A DNA stretch of 42,022 nucleotides. It comes from Clostridia bacterium. GTDB lineage: Bacteria > Bacillota > Clostridia > Oscillospirales > Acutalibacteraceae. Shown piece after piece: positions 26,973-37,500 of the stretch (the stretch's first letter is position 1; each line of letters begins with the position of its first letter). Location of the stretch: positions 94,306-136,327 of the forward strand of contig JAFSAR010000010.1 in assembly GCA_017442225.1 (NCBI GenBank). The letters run 5' to 3'. The notes under the pieces were generated by a model. That model worked only from the letters and a program-made list of their open reading frames with translations. It was not told the origin of the DNA and made no database searches. The position numbers and the translations under genes are program-made.

Positions 26973-27461
26973 ATGAAAAAAGTTGGAATTATAATGGGTA
27001 GCGATAGTGATTTGCCAATCATTAAAAAAGCTACCGATATGTTAAAATCACTTGAAATACCATTTGAGGTTCATATATATTCGGCACATCGCACTCCTGT
27101 AGAAGCTCGAGATTTTGCGCTAAAAGCTCGTGAAAACGGCTTTGGTGTTCTTATTGCGGCGGCCGGAATGGCGGCACACCTTGCGGGCGCGATTGCAGCG
27201 AACACAACATTGCCGGTAATTGGTATTCCTTGTAAGTCTAGTGTTCTTGATGGTATGGATGCACTACTTTCTACCGTTCAGATGCCTACGGGTATTCCTG
27301 TCGCTACCGTGGCAATAAACGGTGGTGCTAATGCGGCTCTTCTTGCGGCACAAATTATTGCTGTTGAAGACAATGATCTTGCGACTAAGCTTGATGCTAA
27401 ACGCGCAAGTGACGCGGCGACTGTTCTTAAAAAAGACAGCGTCGTTATGGAAAATTTGTAA
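26973..27461 (+). CDS. purE: N5-carboxyaminoimidazole ribonucleotide mutase
   Basis: The 162-residue PurE moves the carboxyl group to give CAIR. GIIMGSDSDLPI, YSAHRTP and AAAGMAAHLAG are of the class I (bacterial) form, which normally needs PurK to supply N5-CAIR. No purK is in the operon or window. GGAGGT precedes the ATG. First gene after the riboswitch. Confidence 0.95.
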   Translation: MKKVGIIMGSDSDLPIIKKATDMLKSLEIPFEVHIYSAHRTPVEARDFALKARENGFGVLIAAAGMAAHLAGAIAANTTLPVIGIPCKSSVLDGMDALLSTVQMPTGIPVATVAINGGANAALLAAQIIAVEDNDLATKLDAKRASDAATVLKKDSVVMENL

Positions 27462-27485
27462 TTTATTTTAAAGGAGTAAATAAAA

Positions 27486-28172
27486 ATGGAAAACAAACTT
27501 TTGTACACTGGTAAAACTAAAAATGTTTATGCACTCGAAAATGGCAACTGCCTTTTAAAATTCAAAGACGATTGCACTGGTAAAGACGGCGTGTTTGATC
27601 CAGGCGAGAATTCGGTAGGTCTTACGATTGATGGTGTTGGCGACGTTAACCTTCGTATGTCAATTTACTTCTTTGAAAAAATTAATAAGGCTGGCATATT
27701 CACTCATTATGTTAGTGCAAATCTTGAAGATACCACAATGGAAGTTCTTCCTGCAAAGGTATTCGGTCACGGCCTTGAAGTTATCTGCCGTTATAAAGCA
27801 GTGGGTAGCTTTATTCGTCGTTACGGCGATTACATTGAAGAGGGCGCCGACCTTCCTGCTTATGTTGAAATGACCTTTAAGAACGACGCAAAGGGTGATC
27901 CGCTCGTAATTAAGGATGCTCTTGTTGCACTTGGTGTTATGACCGACAAGCAGTATGAAGATATTAAGGATATGACTCAAAAGATTACAAAAATTGTTGC
28001 TGACGACCTTAAGGAAAAGGGACTCGACCTTTACGACATTAAGTTTGAGTTCGGTTACGCGCCAAACGGCGATGTAATGCTTATTGACGAAATTGCTTCG
28101 GGCAATATGCGTGTTTATAAGGATGGTGAATATATCGATCCTATGACACTTTCAAAACTTTTCTTTGCTTAA
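27486..28172 (+). CDS. purC: SAICAR synthase
   Basis: The 228-residue ATP-grasp-like enzyme condenses CAIR with aspartate. YTGKTKNVY at the start, [17 protein letters not shown] near the end and the normal short bacterial length identify it. AAAGGAG lies ahead of the ATG. purB, needed for the next step (SAICAR to AICAR), is not in the window. Confidence 0.96.
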   Translation: MENKLLYTGKTKNVYALENGNCLLKFKDDCTGKDGVFDPGENSVGLTIDGVGDVNLRMSIYFFEKINKAGIFTHYVSANLEDTTMEVLPAKVFGHGLEVICRYKAVGSFIRRYGDYIEEGADLPAYVEMTFKNDAKGDPLVIKDALVALGVMTDKQYEDIKDMTQKITKIVADDLKEKGLDLYDIKFEFGYAPNGDVMLIDEIASGNMRVYKDGEYIDPMTLSKLFFA

Positions 28173-28198
28173 TTTTTCTTTGTAGAAAGTAGGTCACT

Positions 28199-29623
28199 AT
28201 GGGCGGCTTTTTTGGAATTACCTCAAAGTGCGACTGTATTATGGACGTGTTCTTTGGTGTGGATTATCATTCACACCTTGGAACGCGTCGTGGCGGTCTT
28301 GCTGCATACGACAGTGAAATCGGTTTGCAGCGCAAAATACATAACATTGAAAATTCTCCCTTTAGAACCAAGTTCGAAAAAATTTTTGATGAGATGAAGG
28401 GAACATCTGCTATAGGTTGTATTAGTGATACCGATCCGCAACCTATGCTTATTCGCTCAAAATTCGGTACGTATGCCATTTGTACCGTCGGTATTATAAA
28501 TAATGTTGATGAGCTTATTGAAAAATGTCTTGCTCAAACAGGTGGTTATTTTGATGCAATGACAGGTGGAAGAGTAAACACTACCGAGCTTGTTGCAGCA
28601 CTTGTTAATCAGAAAGAAACTTTTGTTGACGGTATAAAATTTGCGCAGGAGCAAATCGACGGTACGATGTCAATTTTGATTCTTACCAGCAAAGGCGCTA
28701 TTATCGCGGCTCGTGATAAATTAGGTAGAATACCTGTATTGGTAGGTAAGAACGATGTTGGGTATGCTGTAACCTTTGAATCATTCGCGTATCAGAAACT
28801 CGGTTATGTTGATGAAAGGGAATTAGGTCCCGGTGAGGTTGTAAAAATTACGCCGAACGGTATCAAACAATTAGCTCAACCCGGTAAGAAAAAACGTATT
28901 TGTTCTTTCCTGTGGAGTTATTACGGTTATCCGACATCTACATATGAAGGTGTAAACGTTGAGGCAATGCGTTGTCGCAACGGCGAAATAATGGCTGAAT
29001 ATGACCGCCAAAAAGGTCTTGCGCAGGATGTTGATTATGTTGGAGGTGTGCCTGATTCGGGTATTCCTCATGCTATAGGTTATTCAAATGAAAGCGGTAA
29101 AAAGTATGCTCGCGCTTTTATAAAATATACACCGACTTGGTCAAGGAGTTTTACACCTGCAAAACAAACCGAGCGTAATAAGGTAGCTCGTATGAAGCAG
29201 ATACCCGTTCACGATTATATTATTGATAAGAATTTGCTTTTTGTTGACGATTCTATTGTGCGCGGCACACAGCTTAAAGAAACGGTCGATTTTCTTTATG
29301 AAAACGGTGCAAAGGCTGTTCATATGCGTTCGGCGTGTCCGCCAATAATGTACGGCTGTAAATATCTTAATTTCTCTCGTTCTACAAGCGATATGGAGCT
29401 TATTGCTCGTCGTGTAATTGTGGAGCTTGAGGGAGAAGATGGTTTTAACTATATTGACGAATACTCAGACGGTGAAACCGAACGCGGTAGGGCTTTGCGT
29501 CGTACTATCTGTGAACAAATGGGTTTTGCATCTTTGGAATTTCAATCGTTAGAGGGAATTATAAAAGCAATAGGTCTTCCTGAATGTGAGCTTTGTACTT
29601 ATTGCTGGAACGGAAAGGAATAA
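28199..29623 (+). CDS. purF: PurF-like amidophosphoribosyltransferase with degenerate glutaminase domain
   Basis: A 474-residue homologue of the first-step enzyme (PRPP to phosphoribosylamine). The phosphoribosyltransferase half is intact: PRPP loop FVDDSIVRGTQ (V349-T357). Fe-S ligands as in the Bacillus enzyme are present: C235, C387 and the C463-X2-C466-X2-C469 tail. The N-terminal half is odd. It starts MGGFFGI, so the residue after Met is Gly, not the nucleophile Cys of CG(V/I)FGI. The oxyanion-hole Asn-Gly is V97-G98 (CTVGIINN). An in-frame TAG at 28190 rules out a longer start. It may use ammonia directly, depend on another glutaminase, or have a changed role. It sits at the normal purF place in the operon. 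Confidence 0.85.
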   Translation: MGGFFGITSKCDCIMDVFFGVDYHSHLGTRRGGLAAYDSEIGLQRKIHNIENSPFRTKFEKIFDEMKGTSAIGCISDTDPQPMLIRSKFGTYAICTVGIINNVDELIEKCLAQTGGYFDAMTGGRVNTTELVAALVNQKETFVDGIKFAQEQIDGTMSILILTSKGAIIAARDKLGRIPVLVGKNDVGYAVTFESFAYQKLGYVDERELGPGEVVKITPNGIKQLAQPGKKKRICSFLWSYYGYPTSTYEGVNVEAMRCRNGEIMAEYDRQKGLAQDVDYVGGVPDSGIPHAIGYSNESGKKYARAFIKYTPTWSRSFTPAKQTERNKVARMKQIPVHDYIIDKNLLFVDDSIVRGTQLKETVDFLYENGAKAVHMRSACPPIMYGCKYLNFSRSTSDMELIARRVIVELEGEDGFNYIDEYSDGETERGRALRRTICEQMGFASLEFQSLEGIIKAIGLPECELCTYCWNGKE

Positions 29624-29627
29624 TTTT

Positions 29628-30668
29628 ATGCATAACAATTCTAAATCTGAAGCATATGCAGCTGCGGGCGTTGATATTACTGCTGGTTATAAATCAGTAG
29701 AGCTTATGAAACAACATATTGCACGCACACAAAATGCAGGTTGCATTGATGATGTAGGAGGCTTTGGTGGTTGCTTTGGTCTGCCTACAGGATATGAAGA
29801 ACCTGTTTTGGTAAGCGGTACAGACGGTTGTGGTACCAAGGTTAAGCTTGCGATACTTTTGGATAAGCACGATACAATCGGTATTGATGCGGTTGCTATG
29901 TGTGTTAACGATATTATCTGTTGCGGAGCAAAACCGCTCTTCTTCTTGGATTATATTGCTTGCGGCAAAAACATTCCTGAAAAGATTGCGTCAATTGTAA
30001 GCGGTGTATGTGAGGGTTGCGTACAGTCAGGCGCAGCACTTATTGGTGGCGAGACCGCTGAGCATCCCGGTATGATGCCTGTAGATGATTACGACCTTGC
30101 AGGGTTTGCGGTAGGTATTGTTGATAAGAAAAAGATTCTTGACAATAATACCGTAAAAGCAGGGGACGTAGTTATTGCGCTTGCTTCAAGCGGTGTTCAT
30201 TCAAACGGTTTTTCACTTGTTCGTAAGGTTTTTGATATTGAAAACTGTGATCTTACCGCATATAAAGAAGAACTTGGTGGTAAATCTTTGGGCGAAACTT
30301 TACTTACCCCTACCAAGATTTATGTTAAATCTGTTCTTGCGCTTTTAGAACAAGTAAATGTTCACGCAATTTCTCATATCACAGGCGGTGGCTTTTACGA
30401 AAATATTCCAAGAAGCTTACCAAAGGGTTATTCTGTTAAAGTAGATAAATCTTCGCTAAAGATTTTACCGATATTTGACCTTATTCAAAAAATCGGTGGT
30501 ATTTCAGAACGTGATATGTTTAATACATATAATATGGGTGTTGGTATGAGCATTGTAGTAGATTCAAATGACGCCGATAAGGCACTTGAAATTTTAAATG
30601 CCAATGGCGAGGATGCCTATATTATAGGTTCTGTTATAGAAAGCGATGAGGGTGTTATCATTGAGTAA
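29628..30668 (+). CDS. purM: AIR synthase (FGAM cyclo-ligase)
   Basis: Closes the imidazole ring: FGAM plus ATP to AIR. The 346-residue protein opens YAAAGVDITAGYK, with GTDGCGTKVKLA, GGETAEHPGMM and ASSGVHSNGFSLVR as family marks. ATG 29628 follows GGAAAGGA just after the purF stop; a longer in-frame start at 29586 lies inside purF and lacks such a site. Confidence 0.96.
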   Translation: MHNNSKSEAYAAAGVDITAGYKSVELMKQHIARTQNAGCIDDVGGFGGCFGLPTGYEEPVLVSGTDGCGTKVKLAILLDKHDTIGIDAVAMCVNDIICCGAKPLFFLDYIACGKNIPEKIASIVSGVCEGCVQSGAALIGGETAEHPGMMPVDDYDLAGFAVGIVDKKKILDNNTVKAGDVVIALASSGVHSNGFSLVRKVFDIENCDLTAYKEELGGKSLGETLLTPTKIYVKSVLALLEQVNVHAISHITGGGFYENIPRSLPKGYSVKVDKSSLKILPIFDLIQKIGGISERDMFNTYNMGVGMSIVVDSNDADKALEILNANGEDAYIIGSVIESDEGVIIE

Positions 30669-31296
30669 TACTAAAAATATTGTGGTTTTGGTGTCTGGCG
30701 GCGGTACAAACCTACAAGCGCTTATTGATGCGCAGTCTCGCGGTGAATTGGGATGCGGAAAAATTAGCTGTGTTATTTCATCAAAGGCTGATGCTTATGC
30801 TCTTACACGCGCCAAAAATAACGGCATTAAAACACGTACTCTTATTAGGAAAGATTATGCAGATATAGCTTCTTACAGCAGAGCTATGCGCGATGCCTTA
30901 ATAGAAGAAAAAGCAGACGTTGTTGTATATGCAGGCTTTATGACTATTCTTGATGAAAACGTTTGTGATGCTTTTGTAAATAAAATGATAAATGTTCACC
31001 CAGCACTTATACCATCATTTTGCGGCAAAGGCTATTATGGTTTGTATGTTCACGAAGAAGCTCTTAAAAAGGGTGTAAAGGTATCGGGTGCTACCGTTCA
31101 CTTTGTAACAGCCGAGTGTGACGCGGGTCCTATAATACTTCAAAAAGCTGTTGAAGTTTTTGATGGTGATACACCCGAAACATTGCAAAAACGCATTATG
31201 GAGCAGGCTGAGTGGAAAATACTTCCGATGGCTGTCAGGCTGCTTTGTGATGATAAAATTGTTATAAAAGACGGCAAAACATATATTAAATCTTAG
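30661..31296 (+). CDS. purN: GAR transformylase (10-formyl-THF dependent)
   Basis: Adds the formyl carbon to glycinamide ribonucleotide. IVVLVSGGGTNLQALID at the start is the phosphate loop. The catalytic trio is N111, H113 (INVHPALIPSF) and D154 (AECDAGPI), numbered from the TTG at 30661. TTG 30661 has GAGGG upstream and gives the usual N-terminus; an ATG at 30646 is the alternative and would overlap purM by 23 bases. Uses 10-formyl-THF, made by the fhs product of the same operon. Confidence 0.93.
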   Translation: MSNTKNIVVLVSGGGTNLQALIDAQSRGELGCGKISCVISSKADAYALTRAKNNGIKTRTLIRKDYADIASYSRAMRDALIEEKADVVVYAGFMTILDENVCDAFVNKMINVHPALIPSFCGKGYYGLYVHEEALKKGVKVSGATVHFVTAECDAGPIILQKAVEVFDGDTPETLQKRIMEQAEWKILPMAVRLLCDDKIVIKDGKTYIKS

Positions 31297-31308
31297 GAGA
31301 ATTTTGGT

Positions 31309-32025
31309 ATGGAAATAAAAACTATTGAAAATGAACTTAATTCTTTAGCATATCACGGTAGAGGTATTATAATTGGTAAAAGCACCGATGGTAAAAAAGC
31401 GATTACTGCATATTTTATTATGGGTCGCAGTGAAAACAGCCGTAACCGCGTATTCATTGAAGACGGTGAGGGGATTAGAACTCAGGCTTTTGATGAGTCT
31501 AAAATGACAGATCCACATTTAATTATTTATGCACCCGTTCGTGTTCTTGGTAATAAAACTATAGTTACAAACGGTGACCAAACCGATACAATCTATGAGC
31601 TTATGGATAGACAGATGACCTTTGAACAGGCTCTTCGTACCCGTGAGTTTGAAGATGACGCGCCAAACTATACACCTCGTATTTCGGGTATAATCCGCCT
31701 TGAAAACGGCGATATGAATTATGCTATGTCTATCTTAAAATCTGCTGAAGGTGATGGTAGTTCTTGCCAGAGATTTACATATGCTTATTCCAATCCTATT
31801 GCTGGCAAGGCTAAATTTATCCATACCTATAAGTGTGACGGTAATCCTCTTCCAAGTTTTGAAGGCGAACCCAAAACACTTGAACTTCCCGATGTTGATA
31901 TTGATACGCTTACCAATGTTATTTGGGAAAACCTTAACCAAGATAATAAGGTTTCATTATTTGTAAGATATATTGATTTGGCTACAGGTAAATATGAGTC
32001 AAGAATCGTTAACAAAAACGCATAA
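31309..32025 (+). CDS. purO: PurO-type IMP cyclohydrolase
   Basis: A 238-residue protein of the IMP cyclohydrolase family first known from archaea (PF07826, COG3363): YHGRGIIIGKS, ITAYFIMGRSENSRNRVF and an NGDQTDT stretch. It closes FAICAR to IMP, the job done in most bacteria by the N-terminal domain of PurH. The next gene encodes only the transformylase domain of PurH, so the pair replaces one bifunctional protein. AGGAG ahead of the ATG; 12-base gap from purN. Confidence 0.88.
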   Translation: MEIKTIENELNSLAYHGRGIIIGKSTDGKKAITAYFIMGRSENSRNRVFIEDGEGIRTQAFDESKMTDPHLIIYAPVRVLGNKTIVTNGDQTDTIYELMDRQMTFEQALRTREFEDDAPNYTPRISGIIRLENGDMNYAMSILKSAEGDGSSCQRFTYAYSNPIAGKAKFIHTYKCDGNPLPSFEGEPKTLELPDVDIDTLTNVIWENLNQDNKVSLFVRYIDLATGKYESRIVNKNA

Positions 32026-32036
32026 GGAGAGCAAAA

Positions 32037-33221
32037 ATGAAAGAATTTGAACTTAAATACGGTTGTAACCCCAACCAAAAGCCTTCAAAAATTTATATGA
32101 AAGACGGTAGCGAACTGCCGATAGAAATTCTTTGCGGTAGACCAGGTTATATCAATTTTCTTGATGCCTTTAATTCCTGGCAGCTTGTAAAAGAACTTAA
32201 AACAGCTTTAGGCTTACCCGCAGTTACTTCTTTTAAACACGTAAGTCCTACTTCGGCAGCTGTCGGAATTCCGCTTAGTGATAAGCTTAAAAAGGCTTGC
32301 TTTGTTGATGATATTGAAGGTCTTGATGAGTCTCCGCTTGCTTGTGCTTATGCACGCGCACGCGGTACTGACCGTATGTGTTCTTTTGGTGACTGGGTAG
32401 CTCTTTCGGATGTTTGTGATGTTACAACAGCTAAGATGATTAAGCGTGAGGTTTCTGACGGTGTTATAGCTCCTGGTTATGAGCCTGAAGCACTCGAAAT
32501 TCTTAAATCAAAAAGAAACGGCAATTACAACATAGTAAAAATTGACCCTGATTATATACCAGAAGTTCAAGAAACCAAGCAGGTATTCGGTATTACCTTT
32601 GAGCAAGGCAGAAATAATTTTGAAATAAATAGAGAATTGCTTAGCAATATTGTGACGGACAATAAGGATTTACCCGAAAGCGCAGTCCGTGACCTTATAA
32701 TTGCGCTTATAACTCTTAAATATACACAATCAAACTCTGTATGCTTTGCAGTTGACGGACAAGCTATCGGTGTAGGTGCCGGACAGCAATCGCGTATTCA
32801 CTGTACACGTCTTGCAGGTACAAAGGCAGATACTTGGTTCTTGCGTCAGCATGACAAGGTATTAAATCTTCCTTTTAAGGATACTCTTGGACGCCCCGAC
32901 CGCGATAATGTTATCGATGGTTATATCAATCAAAATGAAGAAGATGTTTGTGCAGACGGTAATTGGCAGAAATATTTTACAGTTCAACCCGAGCCGTTTA
33001 CTATGGAAGAGCAAAAAGCATATCTTGCAACAATTGATGGAGTCGCACTCGGCTCTGATGCATTTTTCCCGTTTGATGACAACATTGAACGTGCAAAACG
33101 TAGCGGTGTAAAATATATTGCAGAGCCAGGTGGTTCAATCCGTGATGACGTAGTTATTGATTGCTGCAACAAATACGGAATTGCTATGGCGTTTACGGGA
33201 ATGCGTTTGTTCCACCATTAA
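32037..33221 (+). CDS. Stand-alone AICAR transformylase (PurH C-terminal type)
   Basis: A 394-residue protein matching only the formyltransferase part of PurH: KYGCNPNQKPSKIY, SFKHVSPTSAAVG with the catalytic Lys-His pair, VGAGQQSRIHCTRLAG and AEPGGSIRDD. The MGS-like IMP-cyclohydrolase domain that normally precedes it is absent; start and ribosome site (AAGGAG) are clear, so this is not a truncation. It transfers the formyl group from 10-formyl-THF to AICAR. AICAR is also ZMP, the ligand of the upstream riboswitch. Confidence 0.93.
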   Translation: MKEFELKYGCNPNQKPSKIYMKDGSELPIEILCGRPGYINFLDAFNSWQLVKELKTALGLPAVTSFKHVSPTSAAVGIPLSDKLKKACFVDDIEGLDESPLACAYARARGTDRMCSFGDWVALSDVCDVTTAKMIKREVSDGVIAPGYEPEALEILKSKRNGNYNIVKIDPDYIPEVQETKQVFGITFEQGRNNFEINRELLSNIVTDNKDLPESAVRDLIIALITLKYTQSNSVCFAVDGQAIGVGAGQQSRIHCTRLAGTKADTWFLRQHDKVLNLPFKDTLGRPDRDNVIDGYINQNEEDVCADGNWQKYFTVQPEPFTMEEQKAYLATIDGVALGSDAFFPFDDNIERAKRSGVKYIAEPGGSIRDDVVIDCCNKYGIAMAFTGMRLFHH

Positions 33222-33245
33222 TAAAATCAAGTTTTTGGAGTTTGT

Positions 33246-34514
33246 ATGAATATTTTAGTTGTAGGTGGCGGCGGTAGAGAGCATGCCATCATCAAAAAAA
33301 TTAAGGAAAATAAAACGGTAAAGCAAATATTTGCTTTACCGGGTAATGGCGGTATTGCTGCTGATGCTATATGTGTCAATATTGCCGCTACTGATATAGA
33401 CGCAATAGTTGATTTTGCGTTAAAAACACAGATTGATTATGCCGTTGTCGCACCCGATGACCCGTTGGTTCTCGGTTGTGTGGATGCTCTCAATGAAAAG
33501 GGTATAGCATGTTTTGGTCCTAACAAAGCGGCGGCAATCATTGAAGGCAGTAAGGTTTTTTCAAAAAATCTTATGAAAAAGTACGGTATTCCTACTGCGG
33601 CTTACGAGGTGTTTGATGATGCCGAAAAGGCGCTTAAATACCTTGAAACAGCTCCAATTCCCACTGTAATCAAGGCAGACGGTCTGGCTCTCGGTAAAGG
33701 CGTCATAATTGCTATGACTCGTGAAGAGGCTCGTGATGCTGTTGTGTCAATAATGCAAGATAAACAGTTTGGTAAAAGCGGTGATAATATCGTTATTGAA
33801 GAGTTCTTGACAGGACCTGAGGTTTCGGTATTATCATTTACCGACGGTAATGTTGTTGTTCCTATGGTTTCATCAATGGATCACAAACGTGCGGGTGATA
33901 ACGATACGGGTCTTAATACAGGCGGTATGGGTACTGTAGCACCAAATCCGTATTATACCGACGAAGTGGCAGAAGAATGTATGCAAAAAATCTTTTTGCC
34001 TACAATTCGCGCAATGAAAGCAGAGGGTAGAACCTTTAAGGGATGTTTGTATTTTGGTTTAATGCTGACCCCTAATGGTCCTAAAGTAATTGAGTATAAC
34101 TGTCGTTTTGGTGATCCCGAAACACAGGTTGTATTGCCACTGCTCGAGAGTGATTTACTTACGGTAATGCAGGCAGTTACAAATGAAACACTCGCTGATA
34201 CAGAAGTTAAATTCAGTGATAAACATGCTTGCTGTGTAATTATGGCTTCAAAGGGCTATCCGTCAAGTTATGAAAAGGGATTTGAGATTTCAGTTCCCGA
34301 AGACTTGCTCGACAGTACATATGTTGCGGGTGCTGTTTTAAAAGATGGGAAATTACTTACAAGTGGCGGCAGAGTATTGGGCGTTACAAGTATAGCCGAT
34401 ACTTTGGCAGATGCTATTAAACAATCATATAAAAAGGTAGAAAATATTAAGTTTGATAACCGTTATTACCGTAACGATATCGGTCAAAAGGCTTTAAAAG
34501 CAGGGGAGAAATAG
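33246..34514 (+). CDS. purD: GAR synthetase (phosphoribosylamine-glycine ligase)
   Basis: ATP-grasp enzyme of 422 residues that couples phosphoribosylamine to glycine. VVGGGGREHAI at the start, VIKADGLALGKGV, and the conserved DTGLNTGGMGTVAPNPYYT identify it. TTGGAG is upstream. It ends only 2 bases before purL. Confidence 0.97.
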   Translation: MNILVVGGGGREHAIIKKIKENKTVKQIFALPGNGGIAADAICVNIAATDIDAIVDFALKTQIDYAVVAPDDPLVLGCVDALNEKGIACFGPNKAAAIIEGSKVFSKNLMKKYGIPTAAYEVFDDAEKALKYLETAPIPTVIKADGLALGKGVIIAMTREEARDAVVSIMQDKQFGKSGDNIVIEEFLTGPEVSVLSFTDGNVVVPMVSSMDHKRAGDNDTGLNTGGMGTVAPNPYYTDEVAEECMQKIFLPTIRAMKAEGRTFKGCLYFGLMLTPNGPKVIEYNCRFGDPETQVVLPLLESDLLTVMQAVTNETLADTEVKFSDKHACCVIMASKGYPSSYEKGFEISVPEDLLDSTYVAGAVLKDGKLLTSGGRVLGVTSIADTLADAIKQSYKKVENIKFDNRYYRNDIGQKALKAGEK

Positions 34515-34516
34515 TA

Positions 34517-37500
34517 ATGGTTTACAGAGTATATGTAGAAAAGAAAAAAGAACTTGCTAATGAAGCAAAGGGACTACTCGGCGAAGCACAAAATTTGCTT
34601 GGCATAAACAATCTTACAGATGTAAGAATTTTTAATCGTTATGACGCTGAAAATATTACCAAGGAATTATTTGATTATTCAATAGGTACCGTATTTTCCG
34701 AGCCGCAGCTTGATATTGCAAGCGCTGAAATTGAAACCGGCGATGCTGTTGTCTTTGCTGTAGAATATCTGCCTGGTCAATTCGACCAGCGCGCTGATTC
34801 TGCAGCACAATGTGTTCAAATTATTTCTCAAGGTGATAGACCGCTTATTCGTTCTGCGAAGGTATATGCACTTTATGGCGCTCTTACCGATGCTGATATT
34901 GCCGAGATTAAGAAATATGTTATTAACCCTGTTGAAGCTCGTGAAGCAGATTTAGCTTTACCGGAAACCTTGGTTTCAAAATATGAAATTCCTACGAGTG
35001 TTAAAACACTTGATGGATTTTTGTCACTTGACCGCGCAGGTCTTGAGCAATTTGTTCGCGATATGGGTCTTGCTATGGATGCCGACGATATTGCTTTTTG
35101 CCAGAATTACTTTAAAACCGAGGGTAGAGAACCTACTATCACCGAAATTCGTATGATAGATACCTATTGGTCAGATCACTGCCGTCATACTACTTTTTTA
35201 ACCGTTATTGATGATGTTAAATTTGAAGATGAGCTTTTACAGAGCACATATGATGAGTATATAGCTGTTCGTAAAGAGCTTGGTAGAACAAAACCGATTT
35301 GTCTTATGGATATTGCAACCGTTGCGGTAAAATATCTTAAAGAACACGGCAAACTCGACAAGCTTGATGAATCGGAAGAAATAAATGCCTGCACCGTTAA
35401 AATCAATGTTGATGTTGACGGTGTGAGTGAGCCGTGGCTTTTGCTCTTTAAAAACGAAACCCACAACCACCCGACCGAAATTGAACCATTTGGTGGCGCG
35501 GCTACTTGCATAGGCGGCGCTATCCGTGACCCGCTTTCAGGACGTGCTTATGTTTACGGCGCTATGCGTGTTACAGGCGCGGCTGACCCGACAGTTCCTG
35601 TTAGTGATACTATTTCGGGTAAATTACCTCAGCGTAAGATAGTTACAACTGCTGCGGCAGGTTATTCATCATACGGTAACCAGATTGGTCTTGCTACAGG
35701 TATAGTTGACGAAATTTACCACCCAGGCTACGCTGCAAAGCGTATGGAAATTGGTGCTGTTATTGCTGCGGCTCCTGCCGAAAACGTACGTCGCGAAGTA
35801 CCAAGCCCTGATGATGTTGTAATACTTTTGGGTGGTAGTACAGGCCGTGACGGTATCGGCGGTGCAACAGGTTCTTCAAAAGCCCACACTGCGCAATCGG
35901 TTGAAACCTGTGGCGCCGAGGTCCAAAAGGGTAATGCTCCTGAAGAACGCAAATTGCAACGTTTGTTCCGAAATAAGACTGCTACACAAATGATTAAACG
36001 CTGTAATGACTTTGGTGCAGGTGGTGTATCGGTTGCTATTGGTGAGCTTGCCGACGGTCTTGAAATTAACCTTAACGCTGTTCCAAAGAAATATGATGGT
36101 CTTGACGGCACAGAAATTGCTATCAGCGAATCACAAGAGCGTATGGCTGTTGTTGTTGAACCTCATAATGTTGATGCTTTCTTAAAATTGGCAGCCGAAG
36201 AAAATTTACAGGCTTGTCCTGTTGCTGTCGTAAAGGCTGAGCCACGACTTGTAATGAACTGGAACGGTCAAAAAATCGTTGACATTAGTCGTGAGTTCTT
36301 AAATTCTAACGGCGCAGATAAGCATATCGTAATCACTCCTGAAGCACCAAAGTCGTTTGGTGGCCCTGTTGACGGTGGATTTGTCGAAAATTATAAGAAG
36401 ATTGCCGATGACCTTAACATGTGTTCAAAGCGTGGTCTTTCAGAGCGTTTTGACTCTACAATCGGCGCAGGTACTGTTCTTATGCCTTTTGGCGGTAAGA
36501 ATCAGCTTACACCAATTCAGGCAATGGTACAAAAAATTTCGGTTGAGAAAAAGCACACCGATGACTGTTCTCTTATGTCGTGGGGCTACAACCCGTTCAT
36601 TACGGAGCTTAGTCCATATCACGGCGCATATTTAGCAGTTGTTGAATCGGTTTCTAAACTAATCGCAACCGGCGCTAAATTCGAGGATGTGTATCTTACT
36701 TTCCAAGAGTATTTTGAAAAGCCAGGTACCGACGGTAAACGTTGGGGCAAACCATTAGCTGCTTTACTTGGCGCATTCAAGGCTCAAAAAGAGTTGGGTA
36801 TCGGTTCTATCGGCGGTAAGGATTCAATGAGTGGTTCGTTTGAGGATTTAGATGTTCCGCCAACCCTTGTTTCATTTGCTGTTACTACCGAAAAGATTAA
36901 AGACATTGTTTCTCCCGAATTTAAAAGGGCAGGTAATAAACTTTATCTACTTAATCCTATTTATGATGAAGATACAAATCTTCCTAATACAAAATCACTT
37001 ATTTCTACCTTTAATAAAGTTACCGAGCTTATGCGTTCGGGTAAGGTTGTATCAACATACACACCTGGTATTGGCGGTATAGCTGAGGCTGTCATGAAGA
37101 TGAGCCTTGGTAATGGTCTTGGCTTTAAGTATGAAGATTATTTGAGTGTTGCTAAAATATTCGATTATTCTTATGGTTCGTTCTTGCTTGAAGTAACTGA
37201 GGATATAGAAGAGGGTATTTTAATCGGTACAGTTACTGATGATAATAATATTACTCTTGGTAGCGAAAGCGTATCAATCGACGAGTTGCTTGGTATTTAT
37301 GAGGATAAGTTAGAGTCGGTTTACAGTTGTAATATTCCTGACCTTAAGACTCCTATGCAAAACTTTGAGTATAAGGCAACCGAATATTCAGCGCCTGCAA
37401 TCAAGGTGGCTAAACCAAAGGTTCTTATCCCTGCATTCCCAGGTACCAACTGTGAATTTGACAGTGCAAAGGCTATGCGTGATGCTGGAGCTGAACCTGA

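Noticed and set aside
28160..28240. An upstream start for purF that would supply a Cys at the mature N-terminus
   Set aside because: In-frame TAG at 28190-28192 lies just before the ATG at 28199; C11 and C13 are too far inside to act as an N-terminal nucleophile.
32037..33221. Truncated purH pseudogene
   Set aside because: The transformylase gene has its own ribosome site and a full domain, and the missing activity is supplied by the adjacent PurO-type gene, so this is a stable split.
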